Shown one piece after another: positions 1-11,580 of a DNA stretch of 64,000 bases (position 1 is its first letter; every line of letters begins with the position of its first letter). The stretch spans positions 50,787,172-50,851,171 of the forward strand of contig NC_058339.1 of assembly GCF_905475395.1 (NCBI RefSeq). The letters run 5' to 3'. The position numbers were made by a program, and so were the translations under genes. A model generated the notes under the pieces. It searched no databases, was not told the DNA's origin, and saw only the letters and a program-made list of their open reading frames with translations. Origin of the DNA: Chrysoperla carnea. Lineage: Eukaryota > Arthropoda > Insecta > Neuroptera > Chrysopidae.

Positions 1-1191
1 GTGGAAATCTTTAAACACAAAATAAATACTGGTTAAAATACAATATTGGTCATGCTTAGCCAGGTTGAATGAAATAGATTCTACTTAATTTATCAATGAA
101 TCCAATAATTTACTCAACCTAGAAGTTATTGGACTGGTACGTAGGGGTTATATCCAACATGACTTGTTTCTTTCATAAATGATTCTTTCCTTTCGATAGA
201 ATGTGAGTACTATTCACTACATTCTACTACATGGTTTATCATCTTCTTGCCGGTTGGTCGGTCGATGAGATGGTTTGTATGTACGCGGTATGAATACATT
301 AGTAATGTTCTTTACCCTTTCCGTTTCATTCCTTCTTTCATTTCTTTTTGTCTCGTTCATCTTTCGTATAGTTTTTTTTTTTTACTTTTATTTTAAAAAT
401 AAAAATAACCTATCTTTTTTATAAACTACTCTGTTTTTTAGTATACGTCATCTGAATTGACGAGGACTCTGTGTTCTTGTGAAATTTAATTTTTATTCGT
501 TCGTATATTACACACGGATAATTTTTCCATATTTATGTGTGTATGTATTATATAATGAACGAATCACGCAAAGCAATTCCAGCAGATTTTATGCAAATTG
601 TAAAATCTAAATTGATGATGGTTCTGATTAATGGTGGTATCTTAGGTTTTCTATGTGGTACACAAAAATATTCCTGAAAGTTTATTTATTAAATCATTCA
701 TATAGAAACTATTCATATGAGATTTTGAAACACTTATATTTAATAGTCTTAAATTCGAAATTTTACCTTTCCTTGAATCATTTCATATTATAAAACATGC
801 CGACTACAATCTCAGCTCCTTTATTTTGTTTGTAATTCAAAAATCCGGTAAACTTCTTTTAAATTTCTGTATTGATATTTTTTCCGGCAACTTTTTCTAA
901 AATTGTTGTGGAGCTTGTTTTGGCAATAAATAGGTTTTACGTTTTATTACAAATTCTACCTCTGTACCACTTTTTTTTCTACTTTGTAAGTGTGCAAAAT
1001 CACAGACAGCAATAGTCGAAACTGTCCCCAGGGCGATACGCCCACTAGAAATTGGCTAAAATGGTAGAACAAGGTAACAAATTGAAATAGCGCAATCTAT
1101 CCCTGCGGGATTTTTTAAACGATAAATCTGAAGTTTTTCACTGCCTCCACTCGTCTATCAATTTGTAAACTTTTTTTTTAATTACTCATTT
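1..1191. other. AT-rich intergenic, no gene seen
   Basis: No exon or transposon protein is recognisable on either strand. There are poly-T runs near 370-382 and 971-978, and a slightly GC-richer patch at 1021-1110 with no readable frame. Confidence 0.5.
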
Positions 1192-1755
1192 TAGACCGTG
1201 GGACAGAATGTATACTTTGTTAAATGATTAAAACATGCTTGAGTGACAACTTCGTGGGTGGCTTCCTTTTGGCGAGTCTGCTACTTTTTTCGAGTGCTGT
1301 ATTTTCAAATGAGCATGATAACGGCCTATTTAAGTTATCGGTCTGAAAAAACGCTGCATGGAATTTGTTAGACAGATCACTTGGTAACATTAATAATTAT
1401 CAAACAATTCAGTAAAAGTGAACCATGTATGTATTTAAAAACAAAAATACTTAAGTATAGAATGTTCGAGGTGATAGCTAAGTTCATCGGTGCAATATTT
1501 TTCACGGACTCAATATTTTTTTGTTTAATAATTATTAAGGTTATCAACTGTTCATAGGGTGCAACAAAATCCCTGTAGCTTTTTTTCAGACCGATAGCTT
1601 TAATATGACGTTATCATGCTCTTTTGAAAACGCAGCACTTTCGAAAAGAGTCGGAGAGAAGAGAAATTCGGTAAACTCCCCAAAGGGAAGCCACTCACGA
1701 AGTTTCAAGTATGTATTAATCATTTAACAAAACAGCTTTTATATCCCACGGTCTA
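1192..1755. mobile_element. foldback-like MITE with long inverted arms
   Basis: Left arm about 1194-1407 and right arm about 1521-1753 are diverged inverted copies: GACCGTGGGA at the left end is mirrored by TCCCACGGTC at the right. Further paired blocks are the region around CTTCGTGGGTGGCTTCC (1250-1268) and its mirror near 1686-1702, and ATCGGTCTGAAAAAA (1338-1352) with its mirror near 1585-1599. Both ends are flanked by TA (1192-1193, 1754-1755), a likely TA target duplication. No coding capacity. It behaves like a non-autonomous DNA transposon of the Tc1/mariner-pogo target-site type; the family is not identified. Confidence 0.75.
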
Positions 1756-2523
1756 TTTGAATTATAAATCTTTTTCAAAAACCAATAACCGTTGAGACTT
1801 GTGTTAATATGAATTAGTTATATCAAATTAAAATATTGAATTAAATTTAGACTCTTCACTTACCACTTAAAATATGTTGCTGGACAGAGAGAAACACAGC
1901 GAAAAAAAATTCCTTTTCTAGCCTTGTGATTAGGTTCGTCGACAAGGTACTTTTTTTTTTCCAGAACTAAAGTCAAGGGGTTAATGTACCTACCTCACGA
2001 TAGGAAGAGATTAGTGTGATTTTTTAATTGTGTCATTGTCTGGTGACACATGTAATTTTTGCTAACAAAATGTCAAAATTAACATAAAACCTTTCATGGC
2101 AATTAGACATAATACTCTTTGTCGACTTCATTCTCCTGAATGTGCTCACAAAGAGCAAACAAAAAATAAAAACCCACCATTATTTACAACATGGGATAGG
2201 CTCTTCCCTTCTTTTGATGCCATTGGTTTTCAAATGAAATAAAATTGAGGAAGAACGATGATTATGTTCAAGAATAAAATGATGAAAAAGTTCAAAGAAA
2301 TTATAATACAATTATTGTTATTTATTATAAATTAAAAGATATTTTAAGATGTAAGTAATATAATAAGTATATCCCTCGCATCATAATAAATTTATTGTAG
2401 TATCTCATATACATAATATATTAATAAATTGAAATGTTATATAAACTTAGTTAAATAATAAAATTAGTTAATAAAATATTTATTATAATTTTATACCTTA
2501 TACTAATATAAATATAATATGCA
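1756..2523. other. AT-rich intergenic, no gene seen
   Basis: No coding signal. 2280-2520 is extremely AT-rich (runs of ATAATA and TTATTA). Confidence 0.5.
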
Positions 2524-3323
2524 TACAGTGAAACTTGGTTAAGTGGGATCCCAAGAAGGTCCCAACACTTTATCAGGGAATTACCTCCGTTAGTGGGACA
2601 AAGCAAACTTCTATTTTCGGGATTCGTGCTTGCGATTTTATCGTCATAGTTGCCTCTATAACTGACACAGCGAGTTAATTTTATATGTATTAACCTCTGT
2701 ATCTGAGTACTGAGATAACATATGTTTACTTACTTATTCTTATTCTACCCGCAAATTTCGGACTTAACTAGTTTTGAGCCTCAATGACCTTCAGTTTTAG
2801 TTTTTTGACAATTGTACTGCTTATAATAATATGACCGAGCTAAGACACATTAAACTCGTTTATGTGCCAGCGAATATGACAAGTAAATTTCAGCCAATAG
2901 ACGATGAGGTTTGCTAGGAAAGCTTGGTTTTCTGTGACCAAAACTACTATAGCAAACTGCTTTAAAAATTGTGTAGGAGAAAGAAAACTTCGGAATTTAA
3001 ATTGGAGATTGGAACCCTCCAGCAACGACAACAACCAACAGCCAACATCAAATGATTTTATAAACGTCGACGACCATTTAATGGTTTCAGGAGAACTTAC
3101 TGAAAGCGACATTATTCATTTGATAATACGTTATTTTATTTAATAATCGCACCTATATAACTGAAATAATCTGTATTCTGACCTCTATTAATGGAACCCT
3201 TTGTAAATGAGACAGATATTTATTTTTACCTGGATATCTAAGACACTGGATAAGTAAAATGCCTCTATAAGTGAGACAAATTTACAGGTCAATTGATGTC
3301 GCACTTAACCAGGTTTCACTGTA
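2524..3323 (+). mobile_element. deleted pogo/Tigger-type transposon
   Basis: The element proper is 2526-3321 (796 bp) with TA on each side (2524-2525, 3322-3323). Its ends are inverted: CAGTGAAACTTGGTTAAGTG at the left and the complement of CAGTGAAACCTGGTTAAGTG at the right, the classic Tigger terminal motif. Inside, a remnant of the transposase C-terminal end survives on the + strand (about 2847-3143). Autonomous Tigger elements are about 2.5-3 kb, so most of the transposase is gone. Confidence 0.88.
2847..3143 (+). pseudogene. Tigger (CENP-B/jerky-like DDE) transposase fragment
   Basis: Two adjoining frames give recognisable Tigger peptides. 2847-2909 reads IKLVYVPANMTSKFQPIDDE, matching the family block that carries the last catalytic Asp (QPLDQG in active members). 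After a frame change, 2904-3143 reads MRFARKAWFSVTKTTIANCF and later FINVDDHLMVSGELTESDII, matching the family's TTIANCW and 'vCGELTDeDI' C-terminal regions. The DNA-binding N-terminus and first two catalytic acids are absent, so it is dead. Confidence 0.85.
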
Positions 3324-4600
3324 TAAAGAGACTTTATTAAATATTGAAGCTGAAATTTTATCCCTTTACCGTGTGTAAAAGCTAAAGTATTAATACTTAT
3401 AAAATCCAGAATATTTCGTTGAATGTGAAACTTGAAATTAAATTTCTCGAAGCTTAATCTCATAATTGATAAACATTTTAAATTAGATAGTTACTAAATA
3501 CTTTTAGTATTTTATTTCTCAAAAGCTAACATTTTTTTATTTGAACTGTTTGTCTATTTCTTACCTTTTAAAAGATGCATTCTTAATAATAGTGGCTCGA
3601 TTTTTATGATTGTCAAACTCTACCCGGGTAGTATCGATACTAATTTTTTGGTACATTTATGTAGAGTAGGCAGATAGGTGCATGTACTGTATACATGCAT
3701 ACAATAGGGAACAAAAAAAACATAGATACGTATATATCGCATGCCTCAAAAGTAACGGGTCGACTAAAAGCCTCAATACAGCAATTTCAAGCAGTTCTGT
3801 TGATGATGCAGCGAGATAAAAGGTATAAATGATTCTCGCCCGATTATTTAAATAAATAAATTACTTCAAAAGTTAGCATATTTAACATTGGTCTTATGGG
3901 AAAACGGTAGATGGATGATATGTTTTCATAAATTTCTCCAAAATTAATGTGTGAAAATAAACAAAAAACTATTTAAGTTAAAATTAAAACCTTAATAAAT
4001 TATTGAAAACAAAAGTAACCCGTTGTGCCCGACAGGAATGTATGACCACGGTAGTGGGGACACAAATTAAAAAGTATGTTTATTTTCAATTTTGATAGTA
4101 AATTATGTTACAACTTGACAATATAAGACTGAAAGTAAGAGTAAAATTTTTCGATATTTGGAGTTATTTTCAAAAAATCAAAAATTGAATAACTTGTTTA
4201 ATTATTTAGCTTTCGATATTTCGAAAAACAAGCCAGCTATCGAAAAATTTTATTTTTCGTCTATTTTCATAACTTTGTAACAAAATTTATCATCGAAGTC
4301 AATCATCAAAGCTGATTTACTTTGTAACTGAAGGGGGTTTAAGAAAGGTAGTTGAAGACGGCACAAACAAATATCGCAACATCCCTATACTTGCTAACTT
4401 CGTATATCCCCGAGTTCCGCTATCCCCGCTTAAGCTTTCTCGTTACTTTCATGACACCCAATATATAAATATGTAGTGTAAATCCATAATCTAAAATATT
4501 AATGGTGAAACTTGTTGAACTGTCTGCATAGCTTATTCACACTAAAATATCGATTTTTCACATAAAACATTTTCTCTGTTCTATGTGTGTTAGTATTAGA
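3324..4600. other. intergenic; possible old inverted-repeat element
   Basis: No gene. Imperfect inverted termini may exist: CTCAAAAGTAACGGGTCG near 3746 and the complement of CATGAAAGTAACGAGAAAGC near 4433-4452, each close to an alternating TATA tract. The 4020-4450 part is somewhat GC-richer. Too decayed to classify. Confidence 0.3.
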
Positions 4601-4893
4601 GGTAGGTAGGTAGGTAGGTATGGTATACATAGTAGGTACCTACAGTTACATACACTGATACACAACATAGACCTAACTTTACAACATAGTCAGTGCTCAC
4701 TGCTCAGTGGTAGTAAATAACACCATTCTCATAAAGCTATATTCATATTTGTTAAACGTATGTTTTTCACCATTACAAAAAATATGATATATGTATGTTT
4801 TGTCTGACTAAAATTTGTGTAGTACCTACCTAACTACCTATCTAGTATCTACCTGGTATGGTATCTACCATCTACCATCTACCTCTCTCTAGG
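4600..4893. repeat. TAGG and CCTA microsatellite pair
   Basis: (TAGG)5 lies at 4600-4620, and a degenerate complementary CTAC/CCTA/CATCTAC tract lies at 4823-4893. The two tracts are in opposite orientation, about 200 bp apart, and could pair. Confidence 0.7.
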
Positions 4894-6180
4894 TATATAG
4901 TATATATTATAATTCTATTTTATATACAGCTGTTTAGTAGGTACTTACTTAGTCTAGCTTTTATTATAATTTTATCATTAATCTTTATGTACAATGAATT
5001 TTATTTAAGGAAACGTGTGTTTGTGTGTCTAATGTCTATATCTTTCTTTTTACTCATACTTTTCACGAAAATATAGACTTATACACCGTATCGAAGGTCA
5101 ATGGAGAGAGATAGGGGCGTGATATGAATTCATTTCAAAATCCCAAGAATGCAATGTATGTTGTTTGGCCGGAATTTTAATTGATGGCACACTCTCCCAA
5201 AGCTCCCCAAATTGAGTTAATATGTGTGGTATGTAAATTGAGTTAGTTTGGGGGTGACAACTTGTCAGCTATTTATGACGCAAGCTCACATTTTTCCCAG
5301 TTTTTAAAGCTTTTCACACTTCTACAACCTTATTTAGACGAGTTGAAAGTAAATACCAACTTCTTCCCGCCCTTGTTTTTTCAAATATTTCATGTTTTCA
5401 AAAACATCATAAGACAATCAAAAAGCATCTAACAATAAAAAACGGTAAATGAGGGCGAAATATAACTTCAATGATGAACTATGGTGATCACGAGTTGTAT
5501 TTATTTATTTATTTATTTTATTTTATTTGAATGGCTTCATTTTAGTAGTGAATACATTTTTTTATCCACTAATCCCTAATTTTTTCATTCAATTAAATTT
5601 GTTGCGCAACTGTTATACTAAGCCTTTTGTTTAACTCTTCCATATCGTGAATATTAGAAAACTAAAATAGAATTGTAATATATTTTTAGCTCATTATATA
5701 AAATCAATTTCTTGCCGTAAATTAAGTCAAAGAAAAAAATTTGCTCTTAAAGAGTATTTTACGACATATTTTGACCATGCCTTCTTAATAATGCATCTAT
5801 TAGGCTATTAACACCACTTTAGTTCTTCAGCTTGGATATTATAAGGTAAAAATTTCAACGTTCTATGGCTAAAATTTTAATTTGAATCCAAATTACTACC
5901 TAATTTTTCTGCGAAGTCTGATAACTCAATTTATGAGCAGAAATTTGAAAGATTATTTTCAAAGTAGCTTCTAACAAAGTTTTCTTTCGAAAATTCTCGT
6001 TAGGGTTACTTTTTCCGAGAGCAGGAAACTGTTAAATTCCGTCAAAAGCATTTAACTTGATGATTATTTCAATATTCGTTGATGACGATAAACAAATAAA
6101 AAATTAGAAAATAATTGAATTAATTCAAAAAAAAATTTTGTCCCACATATCATCCTAAAAATTCTAGCCCCCAGAATGTT
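4894..6180. other. intergenic, no gene seen
   Basis: No exon recognised. A short ATTTATTT tract lies at 5499-5521. Near 5210-5265, CCCCAAATTGAGTTA and TAAATTGAGTTAGTTTGGGG form mixed direct and inverted copies of about 15 bp. Confidence 0.4.
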
Positions 6181-6665
6181 GGGTAACGGACAACTTAGCT
6201 TGGAAAATTGTGGAAAAGATTGATTTCGAATTTGTTATTCATTCAATTACTAGCTTGATACCTGCCCGCTGCGCTGGGTTTAAAAGTAAAAACTGGAAGA
6301 ACTACCGCGTTATAGCTTTCACTTCCCTTGCTCTCACTTACCCTCCATCCATAACACTCGCAATAGGGGTTAAGAATTGTTTAACACAGGTAAAATATAT
6401 GAACAGTTAAATTTTTTGTTTTTTAATGTAAAATAGTCGTAATTCATTAAGTATATCAGAACATATGGCCATAAATTGTGTCTGGTTTACCATTTTTACA
6501 GAAATCTTTAATTATGATTCAATTCAGTTTTAATTTTTTTTAAATATATCTTTATAAATTATTGCCCATGTGTTATTCTGATGTATGAGCTTTATTATTA
6601 GGGGGTTTCATTTAAATCCATTCAGTAGTTTTTGCGTAAAATCGTAACAAACAAACAAATATGTT
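6181..6665. repeat. dispersed insect repeat copy (non-LTR tail-like)
   Basis: Contains CCCGCTGCGCTGGGTTTAAA (6266-6285) and, near 6615-6650, AATCCATTCAGTAGTTTTTG followed by ACAAACAAACAAAT. From memory, this pairing marks a widespread insect repeat family. The short ORF across it (6210-6410) resembles no protein. Class unresolved. Confidence 0.45.
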
Positions 6666-7646
6666 GATATGAATACCGAACGAGTATTCATTAATTTTTA
6701 CCTGGTGACGTAATTAAAAATTGTCTAAGCGTCCTGAAAGAGCAGTTTTCGGTTGTGGCAATTGTCATTTAAGCAAAAATTTCATGCACGATTCTGATTA
6801 TAAACACAAGTAATTCTTGTAATGATCGGTCTTCTTAAAACGAAAGGACTTCGTTATTGATGTAATACCAATAAAATGAGATAATTTACATTAAAATTGT
6901 TAAATTTGCGATTTTACTGTTTGAAAGGAATATACTTTCGCTTGCTTTAACTCTAAAGAATTAAAAAGAATATTTTGAACAAATTGTAGATTTACCAAAT
7001 CAAAGATATGCCAAATATACAATAAATATTTTACGGTAAAGAAAAAAGTTTGATGGTATGCCATCCAGTTTGAATAATGTGTCAAACTAGTGTGGTGGAC
7101 TTGAGTTTATAATTCACCATTCCAAATATCAGTAACAAAACTCGACCTCCTAGTCACCAACAAACAACAACTCCCCCTCATCATCATCATCAATGTATTA
7201 CATCCGTATATGGGGCGCGATGGATGGATGGATGGTAGGTATATCGCGCTGCCACCACCAACAAACACAGGAGCTAAAATATACCAGTTCATTTTTTTTT
7301 TTTTTTTGGGAGTTTCAACTCTTTAGTCTGCATCGTTTTTTTTATAACGTCGCTGCTGCTCTCATATATTTTATACAACTCTTTTGTTCTAACGGCTCTG
7401 TGTGTGGATGTTTTTGAGACGTTTTTTCAACTATTCGAGTACATATATTTTTACTACTTCCATATATGTAGTAATATGGAGGTTATGTTTTTAACAGATC
7501 TTATGCTTTTGAGATATACTGATTCCAAAATACTATCTTTGGTCATTGATCTTCATTTGTGTGTATGTTACCAGGTGCTCAAAAACGAAAAGAATTAGAA
7601 CTAGATTATTCAAAAAATTTTGCACTATCCTTATCGGAAATGACTT
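6666..7646. other. intergenic with short microsatellites
   Basis: No gene seen. (CAT)n around 7179-7191 and (GATG)4 at 7218-7233. The small open frames here are low complexity. Confidence 0.45.
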
Positions 7647-8028
7647 TTAAGGACGTTCCCAAAAAAATGTGTGTATGAAAAAATCGTTTGTAGAAAAAAT
7701 AACACACAAATGCCATTCATTTCACTTTAAATGTATTTTATGGAAAAACGAGTGCTGCTTATTATAATTTTCTTTATAGGAAAATATATTTCAAGCTTTT
7801 AATTAATGAATATTAGTTTTCCAAATTACCCTTAAGAACATTAACCTTGTTAAATAATAAAGCATACCTTTAAAAATACTTCAATATCGAATTTAAATGT
7901 TAAAAATACAAACTTAAACAGCTCAAATCTAAAAATTTAACACAACTTATAAAGGGCATTACTGAGAATGCATATACTTGATTTAAAGATGATTCTAAGA
8001 AAACGTGATTTTTTGGGAACGTCCTTAA
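7647..8028. mobile_element. TTAA-flanked MITE
   Basis: The element 7651-8024 begins GGACGTTCCCAAAAAAA and ends with its near-complement TTTTTTGGGAACGTCC. Each end is flanked by TTAA (7647-7650, 8025-8028). TTAA duplication is the signature of piggyBac-type insertion, though the termini do not resemble the usual CCC-starting piggyBac ends. Noncoding, 374 bp. Confidence 0.65.
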
Positions 8029-9319
8029 TCAAGCTTTAAGAAACTGTGGCTTATATGTACGAGAAGACGAGAAGAAGCTGTCTTAAAGAAGGCACAAATC
8101 ACTGAAAATTCGAACTTATGAGTGGAAATTCAGTACACTCCATTGGTTTTTTTTTTTTAATATGTTCTGAGATATTTTGAAAAAATCGTCCAAAATCTGG
8201 TTTTCTAATTTTTGCAGTATCTTTTTTCAAATTTACTTTAAATTATCTTATTATAGAACCTCCATACTTTACAGAATAGCTAGGAACGAACAAAAACATT
8301 ATCGAAAATTTAAAAAAAATTTTTATTTTATGAAACATAAACTAAAATTTTTTTGAAAAAAAAAAAATAATATTGAATATTATATTTTCTCAAAGAATGA
8401 ATGTTGAATAATGCTTTTGGAAATTTTACATTTTCAAAAAATAATTTTTGTAATCTTTTCGAGAGTTAAATCCAATTTGACCATTTACGATCGACTCTAT
8501 AGCGCAAAGGATTTTTTTTCTTCATATTCTCATAACTTTTTTTCGGGTATAAATTATTATTGCTATTAATTAGACCATAACGTATCGACTTTGTTCTTTT
8601 ATTCTTATATGGAGGTTTTATGGCGTTCATACTAAATTTTTTTGTATGCAATTTCTGTACACTAAAAAACTGTTTTCTATGAAATAGTGTTATTTTAAAA
8701 TATGTATCGCAGAGTATATTTTGATTTGTTTTTTTTTTCGACACTTCTTAGAAAACTACATGAAATATATTATTATAGTTGTTTTTTTTTTTACATTGTA
8801 GATGATTTTTTTGTTAATTTTTTCAAGTATTTTTCTTGTGTTTTCAAGTATTATGTATTATATATATCCCCGAAAAAAAACTTTGTACTTATAAATTTTA
8901 ATGGGTTTCTTTAGACTACGATTTCTATATATTTTCTCCCATTCCCGTCCTTAGCAACACACCAATCAAAACATAGAAAATAGTAAAGCTTATACATCTC
9001 GAAAATATATGAAAAATTTCAACAACAAAATTTTCGTGAATATGTCATCACATTAGCGAAAAGTAAAATATCTATCTTGAAAATAATTACGATCAACTTC
9101 GGCATATAGATGAATTAGTAATTAGTAGACATAAGTTTAGAATACAAAAAACACGGAGTTTCTAGTTGTCTAAGGAAGTTCGATAATAGACAATTGTTTT
9201 TTTGCTGGGTGATTTCTGATGTGTTTCATCGTAAATAGATGCTAATATTACCTATATTACCTGAATCTGGCGATTATAAATGCATATTAAACAAAAAATT
9301 CTAATATATTATATGATAA
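8029..9319. other. AT-rich intergenic, no gene seen
   Basis: Poly-A and poly-T runs; nothing recognisable in either strand. Confidence 0.45.
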
Positions 9320-9617
9320 GAAATGTAAAGGTTAGGTTAGGTTATATTGGCTGTCCACGAAGGACACACTTAGGCTATATGCCCATTGTGATACCATATA
9401 TGTGTTTTACCACCTTTCCGCTGATAATTTCATTTATCAGCTCCTCAATTTCAGAGGCTGACTGCACCTCTTTCATGCATATACCATGTACTACACCAGC
9501 CCATCACAACTATTAATTATATTAATTTTGTTGCGACAGCAGGAATCGAACCTGCTACCCTATGCATACCGCGGACAGAATTGGTCACGCCTTAACCAAC
9601 TGAGCTAATAGGCCGAC
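9320..9617 (-). mobile_element. tRNA-derived SINE
   Basis: Read on the - strand from 9617, it starts with a tRNA-like head: A box TAGCTCAGTTGG and B box GGTTCGATTCC inside a perfect T-arm (GCAGGTTCGATTCCTGC). The acceptor ends no longer pair (GTCGGCC versus CTGTCGC) and the anticodon region is abnormal, so it is not a functional tRNA. About 200 bp of unrelated body follow, ending in a CCTAACC-type tail (AACCTAACCTAACC at 9329-9342). Pol III-type internal promoters and a simple-repeat tail define a SINE; no clear target duplication was found. Confidence 0.85.
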
Positions 9618-10069
9618 TAAAAAATTTATAGACTCACATAAAAAATTGAGATAAAAATATTGAAATTTCAATAGAATATCAAATTTGAATTATTCTGTCA
9701 CTGTTTCTTCTCGCAGGAGAGTAACAATCTCTCATTTTAAAAATTATGATTAGTCGTTATTAAAGCAAATTTTTAACTAATTTAGACTTTACAGTTTTAA
9801 TTCAAAATTAATTTAGTCACCAAGGCATTTAATACTTATTTCTGCACTTTGCCATTTAAAAACTTTAAATGGCCTCAAAGCAATTTTAAAATTCATAACA
9901 AGATGGTAATTAATTAATTTTCGATTAATATTCGCAAATATTCACATAATTTGCTATTTTATTTAATAATTGCTATTTTCCAAACTGATTTTTACAAAAT
10001 TAATAATACGATACTAGTAAAATTATATACTCATTTTGAAATAATATGCATACGAACGGTATTAATTAA
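9618..10069. other. AT-rich spacer, no gene seen
   Basis: Contains a short mirrored motif around TTTAAATGGC/GCCATTTAAA (9851-9874). Nothing else recognised. Confidence 0.4.
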
Positions 10070-11044
10070 CCACCAAAAACATAAATGTGTAAAAAGGCGT
10101 AGATGAATTCCAATAAACTCAATTACGTCAGCCCAAAAAAGTTGTGAAATCCCGTAGAGAAAAAAATTATTCGAAACAAAATTATAAAAATGGCATAAAT
10201 TTATTGAGTAACTTTTCCGTAATGAAACATTAAAGTATTACATTAGCAACTTTTCGGTGACTTCATACCTACACGCACCTGTATAGGAGAACAAAAGATA
10301 ATCGTTAACCCCCTACTATCTCCCTCCTCCCCTCTAATGTTATGACGTTATAATTTTTTCACAACTTTTATTAAACATCAAAATTTAAATTTAAACAATC
10401 AAAGTATTCTTTAGATTAAAGTCAAGCACCTACTTAACAAAGGCCTAATTTTTTTACTAAAGTACGAAAATTGTTGGTTTAAATTTCTTGTGTAAGTTTC
10501 TCCTTAGTACGTATTTATTTAATATTTTACTTCGCAAGTTTTCGGAATACAAAAAACGAATCTAAAAATAAAAAACTTGCGAAGTAAAATATTAAATAAA
10601 TACGTACTAAGGAGAAACTTACACAAGAAATTTAAACCAACAATTTTCGTACTTTAGTAAAAAAATTAGGCCTTTGTTAAGTAGGTGCTTGACTTTAATC
10701 TAAAGAATACTTTGATTGTTTAAATTTAAATTTTGATGTTTAATAAAAGTTGTGAAAAAATTATAACGTCATAACATTAGAGGGGAGGAGGGAGATAGTA
10801 GGGGGTTAACGATTATCTTTTGTTCTCCTATACAGGTGCGTGTAGGTATGAAGTCACCGAAAAGTTGCTAATGTAATACTTTAATGTTTCATTACGGAAA
10901 AGTTACTCAATAAATTTATGCCATTTTTATAATTTTGTTTCGAATAATTTTTTTCTCTACGGGATTTCACAACTTTTTTGGGCTGACGTAATTGAGTTTA
11001 TTGGAATTCATCTACGCCTTTTTACACATTTATGTTTTTGGTGG
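10070..11044. repeat. 973-975 bp palindrome: 473-bp arms, 29-bp loop
   Basis: Left arm 10070-10542 and right arm 10572-11044 are reverse complements. In the stretches compared by eye, which cover most of the arms, they match without a mismatch, and equal arm lengths rule out net indels. The loop is 10543-10571. The outer ends begin CCACCAAAAACATAAATG. The flanks differ and show no clear target duplication. No ORF of note. Possibilities are a recent inverted duplication, a foldback-type element, a source of long hairpin RNA, or a sequencing or assembly fold-back. Confidence 0.95.
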
Positions 11045-11289
11045 GATATCACTTCTTTTTGCCAGGCAATAGTATTTAAGTTGAAAGTGTTTGTAACAAT
11101 TTTAACTCACCATTATGCATACATTGAATTACTGTTGAATACTGAGCCTCGTACGTCAAGAAATATGCCGAACAAGATGTCATCAAAATAGTGTTATTTA
11201 TAAATATTATAATGAAAATTTCCTTTTCATATAACTGATATTGATTATTATATAATGTATTCTATATAATTTACGCCTAATTTGCGTCC
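11045..11289. other. AT-rich spacer
   Basis: Nothing recognised between the palindrome and the next repeat copy. Confidence 0.4.
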
Positions 11290-11572
11290 GCATGGGTAAA
11301 CAGTCATGTTTTCGAAAAAATGTTTTATGCAAAAGTTGGTTATTTCTTTATAAGGAATATTTTTTACATTAAAATTTTTGTTATATCTCTAACGGTTTAC
11401 AAGATGGGTTCCACAGACCCAGAAATCAATTGACGTATAATGATCATTTACGAACTTGACCTCACTTTTTACGTCCTGAGTACGCTATAAAAATTTCATC
11501 TTAATATCTCTTTTCGTTTTTGAGTTATCGTGTTGGCAGACAGATGTGCATATGGACAGACAGATATTATGT
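11290..11572 (+). repeat. dispersed repeat family A, copy 1
   Basis: Carries the family order seen elsewhere in this window: TCGAAAAAATGTTTTATGCA, then TTGTTATATCTCTAACGG, TACGTCCTGAGTACGCTATA, CTCTTTTCGTTTTTGAGTTA and CAGACAGA. It runs straight into the 30-bp satellite. The family looks like a widespread noncoding arthropod repeat; its transposon class is not known to me. Confidence 0.7.
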
Positions 11573-11580
11573 AACTGCAA

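Noticed and set aside
3735..4470. A complete Tc1/mariner-type element
   Set aside because: The putative termini share only about 10 bases and no transposase remnant is visible between them; kept only as a note.
9330..9345. Interstitial telomere repeat (GGTTAGGTTAGGTTA)
   Set aside because: Only three units, attached to the SINE end; better explained as the SINE tail.
9530..9617. A tRNA gene on the - strand
   Set aside because: A and B boxes are good, but the acceptor stem does not pair, the anticodon arm is abnormal, and a SINE body follows directly.
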